DNA of 6,747 nucleotides, from contig PACY01000049.1 in assembly GCA_002700405.1 (NCBI GenBank), positions 1 through 6,747 on the forward strand. Direction: 5' to 3'. Each line of letters starts with the position of its first letter. Positions within the stretch are counted from its first letter, which is position 1. Source of the DNA: Flavobacteriaceae bacterium (lineage in GTDB: Bacteria; Bacteroidota; Bacteroidia; Flavobacteriales; Flavobacteriaceae). Under the pieces are notes generated by a model. It was not told where the DNA came from and did no database searches. It worked only from the letters and a program-made list of their open reading frames with translations. This document shows positions 1 through 6,747 of this stretch, in pieces. Position numbers and translations under genes: made by a program.

Positions 1-419
1 CACTTCAAAATAAATATAAAAATGCAAAGATTATTACTATGGGAGATTTTAATGATGACCCACACGATGATAGTATGAAAAAGGTTTTAAATGCTAAAAA
101 AAATATTAAGGATGTTAAAGTAAACGGAATATATAATCCTTTTGAAACTATTTTAAATGATGATGGAATTGGGTCAAATGCATATAGAGATGTATGGCAA
201 TTGTTTGATCAAATATTAATAACCGCTCCATTCTTAAATAAAAAATATGACAGTTATCAATTTTATAAGGCTGGAGTATTTAATAAATCATATCTAATTA
301 ATAAAGCTGGAAGATATAAAGGCTACCCATTTAGAAGTTTTTCTTGGGGAAGTTTTACTGGTGGATATAGTGATCATTTACCTTCATATATTTATTTAAT
401 AAAAGAAATTAAAGATTAA
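1..419 (+). CDS. Endonuclease/exonuclease/phosphatase (EEP) family protein, C-terminal part (5' truncated by window edge)
   Basis: The open frame continues upstream of the ATG at 39 to the window edge (codons from position 3 read LQNKYKNAKIIT before MGDFND), so this is the 3' part of a longer gene, not a 126-residue protein. About 138 residues are visible. The family comprises Mg2+-dependent phosphodiesterases and nucleases with a DNase I-like fold. Visible family motifs are GDFNDDP (residues 14-20, Asp and Asn of the active site), the LFDQIL strand (about 67-72), and GGYSDHLP (about 121-128), which carries the conserved Asp-His pair near the C-terminus. The N-terminal catalytic half, with the expected metal-binding Asn and Glu, lies outside the window, as does any signal peptide. 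From recollection, flavobacterial relatives are about 300-350 residues long. The substrate cannot be told from this part. The gene converges on the TonB receptor gene and ends just before a shared terminator. Confidence 0.9.
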   Translation, partial: LQNKYKNAKIITMGDFNDDPHDDSMKKVLNAKKNIKDVKVNGIYNPFETILNDDGIGSNAYRDVWQLFDQILITAPFLNKKYDSYQFYKAGVFNKSYLINKAGRYKGYPFRSFSWGSFTGGYSDHLPSYIYLIKEIKD

Positions 420-426
420 CGTCAAT

Positions 427-457
427 AAAAAAGCCCACTTAAAAAGTGGGCTTTTTT
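427..457. terminator. Bidirectional rho-independent terminator
   Basis: A perfect inverted repeat has arms GCCCACTT (433-440) and AAGTGGGC (444-451) around a 3-base AAA loop. It is flanked by six A on the left (427-432) and seven T on the right (452-458), so the pairing can extend to 14 base pairs. Read on either strand, the GC-rich stem is followed by a T run. It sits between the stop of the plus-strand EEP gene (419) and the stop of the minus-strand receptor gene (477), and can end both converging transcripts. Confidence 0.93.
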
Positions 458-476
458 TATATATATAATTAAGATA

Positions 477-2960
477 TTAGAACTTGTATCTTAAACCAAC
501 ATTCCATGTTCTGCCCATTCCAAAGTATCCTTGGTTTGCTGTATCAATTCCGTCATATAAAACCCCAGTTCCATCACCAGCAGCGATATTAGTTCTTAAT
601 TCATTTATATAAACATTATCCATAACATTATTAACGTTTAGTCTAATATTTAATGAATTACCATCTTCGCCTACATACATTTTATAAGACATCCCCATAT
701 CAACTACATGATAACTAGGAACTTTTAGATTTTCCTTTACAGCTCCTACATCAGCATAAAGATTGTCATAAAATCTTATATCTGAATCCATAGATAATCT
801 TTCAGCTAACTGAAGATCAATACCTAACCCTGCTGTAAACTGAGCAGCATCACCTACTTTTCCTCCATCTACATCTGCTTCACTTGTGCTAATAACATTT
901 TGATCTTCATCTACTACTCTATTAACTACACTACCTTGATATACCCAATCACCAACTGAAACAAATCCTTTAAGATCATATGGCATATCAGGTTGAGGCT
1001 TCCATTTAAAATCCCATTCAACACCTTGATGTAATTGCTCTACACCTTCATTGGTTGTAAATGTAACAACATCGTCTTGAACATTAAATGAAGTAACTAC
1101 TCTATCTGCCCATGATGTTCTGTACAAATTAACATTAGTAGAGAAATTTGGGCTTGAATAACTATAACCTGCTTCAAGACCAATTACTGTCTCATTTGTC
1201 GTCAAAGGATTAACTTGATTAGTATAGTTCAAGTAAATGTTATCATGATATGGCTGACGAGAATAATACCCAGCATTTACAAAAACTTTTCCATCTGCAC
1301 CAAGATCCCATCCAGCACCTGCTTTCGCGTTATATCCAACGTTATCTACTTTTTCTGAATCAACACCATCAGTAATTCCCCCTGGAACAGGTGTTCCAGT
1401 AGCTTGAGATGAAGTTCCATCGATTAATGTCTGATCAGCATATTGATAATGATCAAATCTCTGATGTGATTGACTAGAAACTGCTCCTTGAAAGAATGTT
1501 GAAAAATTATCAGAAGTATATTCTAACTGAGTAAATATCCCAGCATAAGAAATTCTTTCATCATTACTATAAGCAATTTTCTCATCTTGATCAAAACTAG
1601 CAAATGTAGCTGACCAAGGGTTGGCAGCCATATCTCTAGTTGTAATTACATTCTTATATGTTCCCCAAGAACCATAATGCTGATGATTATTGTTTTGATC
1701 TCTTAATTTAATGTTCTCCTGCCAAGAAGTTAATCCATGGAAATTCTCTACAACTCTAAAGTGTTCTCCATAATAAGTTCTTAAGTCAGCACCAACATTA
1801 AGTGTAAGATTATCATTGATCGTTTTTTCATATTTCATAACTAATCCTAACCAGTTATGCATATTCATAGATGCTCTTGTAACATATCCGCCTTCTGCAG
1901 CATAGTTACCACCAGCCCCTGAAGTAGATAAATTATATCCGTAAATTGCATCATAATCTATATTACCACGATCATTTCTAATTCTTTGACCTCTACCTCC
2001 AGTACCTCCACCGTTACCAGTTGAAGCATATGCTACTGTAGATAAGCTTGAAGAATCATCGATCTCCCAATCCCAGTTTAAGTTAAATACTGGCTTGTGA
2101 TAAAAGTTTCTTCTTTCAGTCATATATGTGTCTCCGTACATACCCCAGTTATTGTTGTATTTTCTACCATACTCTAAATAGCTGTCAATACTTTTTCCAA
2201 AGTTTTGATCATGCCATTGTGGAGCACCAGTCATTAGAAAATTTAAACTGTGCTTGTCATTAACGTCATATCCAACAGATAGGAAATAAGTTTGTCCTTG
2301 CCCCATTGTTCCTTCATTGTAACCATCACCTTGCCAGTGACTCATTAAGAAACTAGTAGCCCATTTACCTTTTTTACCGGTATCATAAGAGTATGTGGCT
2401 TTTAGGTAATTGTCATTAGCAAAACCTGCATAAGCAAATCCTCCTTCTCTCTTGTCTGTTGACTTCATAACAAAGTTAACAGTACCACCAACAGAAGAAA
2501 TAGCTAATTTAGAAGCTCCTAACCCTCTTTGAATTTGAACCACACTAGCAACGTCATTCATTCCAGACCAGTTTGACCAATACATTTTACCATCTTCCAT
2601 ACCATTGATCGGTTGACCATTAAGCATGTAAGCTGTGTTGTCTTGCTCAAATCCACGAACTGCAATTCTTGTGTCACCAAAACCACCACCTTGACCTGCA
2701 ACATATACAGAAGGGGTGTTAACAAGAGTCATTGTGATATCTTGCGTCCCTATCTTTTTCTGAATTTCGCTACCCTTAATTGTAGAAGTAGCTACAGGAG
2801 TGTTTCTGTCTTCAGCAAGGTCAATAACCCCGCCTCCGATTAAAACGACTTCCTCTAATTCTTGAAGATCTAATGAATCATTATCATCTTCTTGAGATAC
2901 AATTGCCAAAGAAAAAAGAAAAGCTAAGGCAACCAATAAATTTTGAGTAATTTTTTTCAT
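477..2960 (-). CDS. TonB-dependent outer-membrane receptor
   Basis: This complete 827-residue protein should form a plugged beta-barrel in the outer membrane and import a ligand using TonB-ExbBD energy. Residues 1-22 are a signal peptide (MKK, hydrophobic core, cleavage near SQ). An acidic stretch and a possible TonB box (LEEVVLIGG, about 35-43) follow. The plug spans about 50-165, with IKGSEIQKK, NTPSVYV, a glycine-rich turn, RIAVRGF, VQIQRGLGASKLA and SVGGTVNFVMKST. The rest is barrel, rich in aromatic and Gly/Asn residues, with a very glycine-rich probable loop at 315-324, and ends in a beta signal with terminal Phe (VGLRYKF). The start is secure because an in-frame TAA lies two codons upstream (2964-2966). 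There is no carboxypeptidase-like N-terminal domain, and no SusD or ligand-specific gene lies beside it, so the substrate is unknown. The 3' end has its own terminator. G+C content looks higher than in the neighbours. Confidence 0.95.
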   Translation of the reverse strand: MKKITQNLLVALAFLFSLAIVSQEDDNDSLDLQELEEVVLIGGGVIDLAEDRNTPVATSTIKGSEIQKKIGTQDITMTLVNTPSVYVAGQGGGFGDTRIAVRGFEQDNTAYMLNGQPINGMEDGKMYWSNWSGMNDVASVVQIQRGLGASKLAISSVGGTVNFVMKSTDKREGGFAYAGFANDNYLKATYSYDTGKKGKWATSFLMSHWQGDGYNEGTMGQGQTYFLSVGYDVNDKHSLNFLMTGAPQWHDQNFGKSIDSYLEYGRKYNNNWGMYGDTYMTERRNFYHKPVFNLNWDWEIDDSSSLSTVAYASTGNGGGTGGRGQRIRNDRGNIDYDAIYGYNLSTSGAGGNYAAEGGYVTRASMNMHNWLGLVMKYEKTINDNLTLNVGADLRTYYGEHFRVVENFHGLTSWQENIKLRDQNNNHQHYGSWGTYKNVITTRDMAANPWSATFASFDQDEKIAYSNDERISYAGIFTQLEYTSDNFSTFFQGAVSSQSHQRFDHYQYADQTLIDGTSSQATGTPVPGGITDGVDSEKVDNVGYNAKAGAGWDLGADGKVFVNAGYYSRQPYHDNIYLNYTNQVNPLTTNETVIGLEAGYSYSSPNFSTNVNLYRTSWADRVVTSFNVQDDVVTFTTNEGVEQLHQGVEWDFKWKPQPDMPYDLKGFVSVGDWVYQGSVVNRVVDEDQNVISTSEADVDGGKVGDAAQFTAGLGIDLQLAERLSMDSDIRFYDNLYADVGAVKENLKVPSYHVVDMGMSYKMYVGEDGNSLNIRLNVNNVMDNVYINELRTNIAAGDGTGVLYDGIDTANQGYFGMGRTWNVGLRYKF

Positions 2961-2990
2961 AATTTACTTTTAGTTTAGTTGTTTATAGTG

Positions 2991-2998
2991 CAAAAATA
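2991..2998 (-). promoter_or_regulatory. Candidate Bacteroidota -7 promoter box for the TonB receptor
   Basis: On the minus strand this reads TATTTTTG, an exact match to the Bacteroidota -7 consensus TAnnTTTG. It lies 30 bases upstream of the receptor ATG, which implies a short A/T-rich leader. I see no good TTTG -33 element at the usual spacing; a palindrome occupies that region instead. In DNA this AT-rich, a chance match is possible. Confidence 0.5.
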
Positions 2999-3012
2999 GT
3001 TATTATTAATTA

Positions 3013-3024
3013 AATATCGATATT
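3013..3024. promoter_or_regulatory. 12-bp perfect palindrome upstream of the receptor promoter (possible operator)
   Basis: The sequence AATATCGATATT is its own reverse complement. Its centre lies about 24 bases upstream of the candidate -7 box, which is roughly where the -33 element should be. A dimeric regulator bound here would overlap RNA polymerase. This is inferred from position and symmetry only; no known operator is recognised. Confidence 0.3.
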
Positions 3025-3142
3025 GATAGGTTAATTAATTATGAATACAATTATTAACAAATTTTACTCTAATAGTAGGGTTCAAAAACTATATAAGATA
3101 ATATTAATGTGTTGAGATGGAATATAATGGAGATAAACTATA

Positions 3143-3490
3143 TCAATATTTGGCTGTATCGCTCTGTCTATCGTATTTTTCAAAGACACATACAAACTCC
3201 ATAGCCTCATTGTTATTGTTTATTACCCTATGAAATTTACCTTGAGGGATTAATACTACATCATCTGCTTTTACTGGGAACTCTTCCTCTCCTAAAACCA
3301 TTATACCATCTCCTTTAGTGAAAAAATATACTTCTTCAAGTTCATCATGTAAATGGCCTCTAGTAGATTGGTTAGGTTTTAGAGTAGTTTTTGACAAAGT
3401 CATATGGTCAAGTAAATTATTATCTTCTAAAACATAAGTCTCATTGTCCTTAGTGATTTCTCCTCCTATATCATTTGTGTTTACTTTCAT
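3143..3490 (-). CDS. Small single-domain cupin protein
   Basis: This 115-residue protein without signal peptide is likely a cytosolic cupin_2-type beta-barrel. Cupin motif 1 is clear: G45, H46-x-H48, E53 and G60, with the E-to-G spacing of six. Motif 2 is also clear: P82-x-G84-x-x-H87, followed by a basic and hydrophobic stretch ending in Asn. H46, H48, E53 and H87 are the expected metal ligands, so it is probably a metal-binding cupin. The family includes sugar isomerases, dioxygenases and small-molecule sensors, and nothing here picks one. The ATG follows the M23 stop by a single base, so it is very likely translated from the same message. No clear hairpin terminator follows it in the 182-base gap, so read-through into the receptor gene is possible. 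Apart from the fold, the function is unknown. Confidence 0.88.
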   Translation of the reverse strand: MKVNTNDIGGEITKDNETYVLEDNNLLDHMTLSKTTLKPNQSTRGHLHDELEEVYFFTKGDGIMVLGEEEFPVKADDVVLIPQGKFHRVINNNNEAMEFVCVFEKYDRQSDTAKY

Positions 3491-3491
3491 T

Positions 3492-4709
3492 TTATTTGAT
3501 TTGATTTAATTCAGTTTTCAAAGGTAAAATATAATTATCAAAATTAGCTTTTAAATTTTTAGAAACTGGTTGGCCAGGAGGTAATTTTTGTTTAAATGGG
3601 TCTACCTGTCTATTATTCTTCCAAAATCTATAACATACATGTGGCCCTGAGGTATTCCCTGTCATACCAACTCGGCCAATTACATCTCCTTGTTTTACAT
3701 AAGCTCCTTTCTTTATTCTTCCATTTTTCTGCATATGCAGATATTGTGTTGAATATTTATTGTTATGCTGAATTTTAACATAATATCCATTTCCTCTAGT
3801 ATATGAAGATTTTACTACTCTTCCATCAGCCGTAGCCATTATTGGAGTCCCAACTGGAGCTGCAAAATCTGTTCCCTTATGAGGTCTAACTTTATTGCCA
3901 TAATATGCTATTCTTCTCTTTAAATTATATCGTGAAGAAATATTGCTAAATCTAAGGGGGGATTTTAAAAAAGTTCTTTGTAAGCTATTCCCATTATCAT
4001 CATAAAATTCTGGATTTACTTTAAGTGAATCTGTAATAAAATGAAATGCATATATTTCTTCACGATTATGTTCAAAATACGCTGCATCAATACTTTTAAT
4101 ACCTACTAGCAATGTGTCTTCAATATATCTTTCATTATATATAATCTTAAATCTATCTCCCTGTTGTAATCTAGAAAAATCAATTGTCCATGCATAAATA
4201 TCAGAAAGCTGATTAATTAATTCCCAGGGCAATCCCTGTTGATCCATTGTTTCAGATAAACTACTATTTATACTTCCAGAGGTTGTTTTCCTTACAATTT
4301 TAAAAGGCTTTTTCTTATTATAAGCAACTATGGAATCAAAATTGGCGAAATCTATAACAACATAATTTAATTTATTGGGCTGATAAATAAAATATAGTGG
4401 CTGTTCTAAGGAATCTTTAGTAGATAAAATAGTATACGGTTTTCCTGCAGTTAGCCATCGAATATCAAATGAATCTTTTATAGTTTGAACTATTTTATAT
4501 ATTTGAGGATAAGACAATTTTTTATTAATTAGTATTTCACCAAAACTATCTCCAGACCTTATTGTATCGCGGGAAACTTTATAATTATCTATTTCAAATC
4601 CAAATTCAATTTTTGGTTGTTTCTCTTCTGTAGTATTAAAATCAAAAACACATGACTGAATTAAAATAATAAACAGAAAATATTTTAAAATATAAGATCT
4701 AATTATCAT
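3492..4709 (-). CDS. M23 (LytM-type) peptidoglycan metallopeptidase, probable lipoprotein
   Basis: This 405-residue protein is predicted to cut peptide cross-links or stems in peptidoglycan. The N-terminus has a hydrophobic segment ending in a lipobox-like IQSC with Cys20, so the mature protein is probably lipid-anchored. Residues about 45-95 (RSGDSF... and on) resemble the non-catalytic N-terminal domain of Csd3/OapA-type M23 peptidases. The catalytic domain covers about 255-372: H277-x3-D281 (RPHKGTDFAAP), H325 in TQYLHM, and GPHVC at 355-359, followed by FWKNNRQVDPF. In classical LytM enzymes the last motif is HxH; here its second position is Cys359 (codon TGT at 3633-3635, minus strand). 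From memory this is common in flavobacterial homologues, and Cys can bind zinc, so activity is likely kept but not proven. The start ATG overlaps the upstream DUF3108 stop as ATGA, and the stop is one base from the cupin start. Confidence 0.93.
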   Translation of the reverse strand: MIIRSYILKYFLFIILIQSCVFDFNTTEEKQPKIEFGFEIDNYKVSRDTIRSGDSFGEILINKKLSYPQIYKIVQTIKDSFDIRWLTAGKPYTILSTKDSLEQPLYFIYQPNKLNYVVIDFANFDSIVAYNKKKPFKIVRKTTSGSINSSLSETMDQQGLPWELINQLSDIYAWTIDFSRLQQGDRFKIIYNERYIEDTLLVGIKSIDAAYFEHNREEIYAFHFITDSLKVNPEFYDDNGNSLQRTFLKSPLRFSNISSRYNLKRRIAYYGNKVRPHKGTDFAAPVGTPIMATADGRVVKSSYTRGNGYYVKIQHNNKYSTQYLHMQKNGRIKKGAYVKQGDVIGRVGMTGNTSGPHVCYRFWKNNRQVDPFKQKLPPGQPVSKNLKANFDNYILPLKTELNQIK

Positions 4710-5488
4710 AAAAATTGAATTTCAAATGAATTATTTAAACTTTTAAATGACTGTAAATCAACTCTAATTGATCCGACTGCTAAATCTGCTTTAATTTTAA
4801 CAGGGACTCTATTTTTATCAGCCGTTACCCATATTGTTAAACTTTCTTTTTCTTTAAATATTCTGCCAGAACTAACGTAAGGTTTTATTTTTAAACATTT
4901 TATTTTACCAAATTTAGTATTAATGATTTCAGTTAACAAATACTTCATCTTCATTTCATTGTTTTGATTGTCAAAAAAAGTATTTATTGTAATCTCATTA
5001 TTGTTGTCAAGGTTCTTTAAATCAAAATTTTTTCTTAAATGATATATAATCGAAATCAAATCATGTGAATTAAATTTAATATTAGCCTCTTGTATTTTGT
5101 TAGTTTTCTTATTATTAATTACTGCTTTCTTAAGTTCATGATCAAAATAAATTAATAGATTTTTTGTATAACCTCCTTCACTAATTTTTCTAATAAATTT
5201 GTAAGGACGAGTATCTCTTACATCAAAATAACTTTCATATCTATCATTAACTTTAAAAAACCAGTTTATTGGCCCAATTGTTCGACCAATAGCAACTGCA
5301 TGAAATAATTCCTTGTTGTCTATTGTATCTTTATTAAGCTGCATTGTAGCTTCTCCAGCCTTTAACCAACCACTATATGATATTTTGTATTTTAACCATT
5401 CTCCAGATTTAAATGGCTGATGTTCTTGAGAATTAGTCAGATTAAAACTAATTATCAAGAAAAATAAAATTGTCCCTTTAATGTTCAT
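4706..5488 (-). CDS. DUF3108 family exported protein
   Basis: This 260-residue protein has a signal peptide at 1-20 (MNIKG, a hydrophobic run, cleavage near NSQ) and is probably periplasmic or attached to the inner face of the outer membrane. It resembles DUF3108: GEWLKYKISYSGWLKAGEATM at about 29-49, a central antiparallel beta region, HDLISIIYHLR at about 142-152, and the closing LTIWVTADKNRVPVKIKA at about 217-234. The biochemical role of the family is unknown. I chose ATG at 5486-5488; the codon before it is TTG (5489-5491), which would add one Met and is less likely. There is no Shine-Dalgarno sequence, as is usual in Bacteroidota. The stop shares bases with the M23 start (ATGA), so the two proteins are probably made together, which suggests a shared envelope task. 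The protein is rich in Lys, Asn and Ile, in line with the low-GC gene. Confidence 0.87.
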   Translation of the reverse strand: MNIKGTILFFLIISFNLTNSQEHQPFKSGEWLKYKISYSGWLKAGEATMQLNKDTIDNKELFHAVAIGRTIGPINWFFKVNDRYESYFDVRDTRPYKFIRKISEGGYTKNLLIYFDHELKKAVINNKKTNKIQEANIKFNSHDLISIIYHLRKNFDLKNLDNNNEITINTFFDNQNNEMKMKYLLTEIINTKFGKIKCLKIKPYVSSGRIFKEKESLTIWVTADKNRVPVKIKADLAVGSIRVDLQSFKSLNNSFEIQFL

Positions 5489-5508
5489 CAAAGAAATTGA
5501 ATAATTCT

Positions 5509-5516
5509 CAAAAATA
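5509..5516 (-). promoter_or_regulatory. Candidate internal -7 promoter box ahead of the DUF3108-M23-cupin genes
   Basis: The minus strand reads TATTTTTG, matching TAnnTTTG and identical to the box before the receptor gene. It lies in the gap between the uvrC stop (5536) and the DUF3108 ATG (5488), 20 bases from that ATG. I see no clear -33 TTTG. The gap also lacks a hairpin terminator, so the downstream genes may be served both by read-through from uvrC and by this site. Confidence 0.35.
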
Positions 5517-5535
5517 ATAAAATAGAATTTTAAAA

Positions 5536-6747
5536 TTATCTAGACTTATAATAATTGTAAATTAATAATGCTCTAGAATTTCCAACAACTTTTTTAAGAT
5601 CCTGCAGCTTTGCATATGAAATTCCTTTATTGGATTTAAATTGATTTAATAAATCTATAATTGTTTTTTCCCCAATCCCTTTTATTTGATCTAATTCATT
5701 TCTCATAAGACTATTAGCTCGCTTATTCCTGTGATGTTTTAAGCTAAACCGATGAGCCTCATTTCTTAATTGTTGAATTAATTTAAGTGTCTCTGATCTC
5801 TTATTTAAATATAAAGGCGTAGAATCATTAGCAAAATATATTTCTTCTAATCTTTTTGCAATTCCTATTAAAACTATTTTTTTTTCTAATTTCAATTTCA
5901 TTAATGCATCTAGTGCAGAAGAAAGCTGTCCCTTTCCGCCATCTATAATAACTAATTCAGGCAATGGCTTTTTTTCTTTTAATAGTCTTGAATACCTTCT
6001 ATAAACTACTTCTTGCATCATTGCATAATCATTTGACCCAATAACTTGCTTTATATTAAAATGCCTGTACTCTTTTTTATTTGGCCTGGCATTTTTAAAA
6101 ACTACACACGCTGAGGTAGAATTAGTGCCATGTAAATTTGAATTGTCAAAACACTCAATATGAGAAGGTTGTTTTTTTAATCTTAAATCTATTTTTACTT
6201 GCTTTAAAATTCTTTTGTAGTGTGATTGGGGATCTATGTGTTTCCTTTGTTTAAGCTGATTAATTCTAAAATGCTTAACATTTTTTAAAGACAAATCAAC
6301 AATATGTCTTTTATCTCCACTTTTTGGTAAAAATATCTTTATACCTTTTTCTACATTGATACTAATATTAGTATAAATTTCATTTGATTTAGAATTGAAT
6401 TTTGACCTAATATTAAAAATGCCTAATTCTAATATTTGATTGTCATCCTCATCTAATTTTTTCTTTATCTCAGTGTTATATGATCTTACTATACACCCAT
6501 AGGAAATTTGTAAAAAATTAATATATGCATAATCATTTTCAGAAATAATTGTAAAAACATCAACGTTATTTATTTTTGGATTAACTATTGTAGATTTAGA
6601 TTGATAATTTTCTAATGCAACTATTTTCTCTTTAATTTCTTGAGCTTTTTCAAAATGCATGTTATTTGAAAATTGCCTCATTTTTTGCTTCATCTCAATT
6701 TTAAATTGACTAAATTTTCCTTTAAGAATTTCTTTAACTGAGTCAAT
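5536..6747 (-). CDS. uvrC: UvrC, excinuclease ABC subunit C (N-terminal part outside the window)
   Basis: UvrC makes the two incisions on either side of a DNA lesion in nucleotide-excision repair, acting with UvrA and UvrB. The frame stays open to the right edge (codons upstream of the ATG at 6693 read IDSVKEILKGKFSQFKIE), so that ATG is internal; 403 C-terminal residues are visible. In visible numbering, the UVR motif that contacts UvrB is at about 15-48 (HFEKAQEIKEKI). The RNase H-like endonuclease domain follows, with its catalytic residues Asp201 (ECFDNSN), Asp269 (IIDGGKGQ) and His332 (NEAHRF). A helix-hairpin-helix DNA-binding tail is at about 350-403 (IKGIGEKTIIDLL). The N-terminal GIY-YIG nuclease domain, roughly 190-200 residues in relatives, lies outside. 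No catalytic residue in the visible part is lost. The stop is TAA, 47 bases before the DUF3108 ATG. Confidence 0.96.
   Translation of the reverse strand: MDSVKEILKGKFSQFKIEMKQKMRQFSNNMHFEKAQEIKEKIVALENYQSKSTIVNPKINNVDVFTIISENDYAYINFLQISYGCIVRSYNTEIKKKLDEDDNQILELGIFNIRSKFNSKSNEIYTNISINVEKGIKIFLPKSGDKRHIVDLSLKNVKHFRINQLKQRKHIDPQSHYKRILKQVKIDLRLKKQPSHIECFDNSNLHGTNSTSACVVFKNARPNKKEYRHFNIKQVIGSNDYAMMQEVVYRRYSRLLKEKKPLPELVIIDGGKGQLSSALDALMKLKLEKKIVLIGIAKRLEEIYFANDSTPLYLNKRSETLKLIQQLRNEAHRFSLKHHRNKRANSLMRNELDQIKGIGEKTIIDLLNQFKSNKGISYAKLQDLKKVVGNSRALLIYNYYKSR

Noticed and set aside
2613..2843. Plus-strand open frame of 76 codons inside the receptor gene
   Set aside because: It lies antisense to the well-conserved plug domain, has no recognisable domain, and its Cys/Thr/Asn-rich composition is what the complementary strand of the receptor would give.
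3032..3142. Search for a riboswitch, small RNA or terminator between cupin and receptor
   Set aside because: No GC-rich stem, T run after a hairpin, or conserved riboswitch-like core could be seen; only weak A/T pairings are present.
3086..3143. Repeated AAACTATAT (3086-3094 and 3135-3143) in the gap before the receptor gene
   Set aside because: A 9-base A/T-dominated repeat found twice in such AT-rich sequence is not convincing, and the second copy runs into the cupin stop codon.
3596..3778. Plus-strand open frame of 60 codons antisense to the M23 catalytic domain
   Set aside because: It is a shadow of the conserved metallopeptidase region, with no start signal or homology that I recognise.
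5489..5491. TTG codon as start of the DUF3108 gene
   Set aside because: It immediately precedes an ATG; the ATG is the more usual start, and the change is only one residue.
6691..6693. ATG at 6693 as a true start of a short 385-residue UvrC
   Set aside because: The frame stays open to the window edge, and the upstream codons (IDSVKEILKGKF) continue the conserved UvrC sequence, so the ATG is internal.

Overview
The window is AT-rich DNA that looks like a chromosomal segment from a Bacteroidota species, most likely of class Flavobacteriia. Three things point there. The protein families have flavobacterial forms: a UvrC with a 'LENYQ.KSTIVNPKI' linker, a DUF3108 protein beside a lipoprotein-type M23 peptidase, and a TonB-dependent receptor ending in Phe. 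Gene starts are A/T-rich with no Shine-Dalgarno sequence. There are also matches to the Bacteroidota -7 promoter box TAnnTTTG. This placement is inferred from pattern recognition, not from a database search.

Layout, left to right. (1) Positions 1-419, plus strand: the C-terminal third of an endonuclease/exonuclease/phosphatase (EEP) family protein that runs off the left edge. (2) Positions 427-457: a strong rho-independent terminator with A and T tracts on both sides, able to serve both converging genes. (3) Positions 477-2960, minus strand: a complete 827-residue TonB-dependent outer-membrane receptor with its own promoter candidate and a 12-bp palindrome upstream. (4) Positions 3143-6747, minus strand: a tightly packed run transcribed in the order uvrC (5' end outside the window), DUF3108 envelope protein, M23 metallopeptidase lipoprotein, small cupin. 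DUF3108 and M23 overlap by 4 bases (ATGA), and M23 and cupin are one base apart, so these three are almost certainly co-transcribed and translationally coupled. A 44-47 base gap with its own -7-like box separates them from uvrC.

Functionally, uvrC is nucleotide-excision repair housekeeping. The DUF3108 and M23 proteins are both exported and probably act in the periplasm on envelope or peptidoglycan maintenance. The cupin is a cytosolic metal-binding-type protein with no assigned substrate. The TonB receptor would import an unidentified ligand across the outer membrane.

I see no RNA genes, insertion sequences, CRISPR arrays, prophage genes or obvious defence genes. Most of the window is ordinary core-genome content. 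The points worth a second look are the Cys substitution in the M23 zinc motif, the coupled DUF3108-M23-cupin cassette, the palindrome at the receptor promoter, and the different base composition of the receptor gene. I found no convincing evidence of a novel system.
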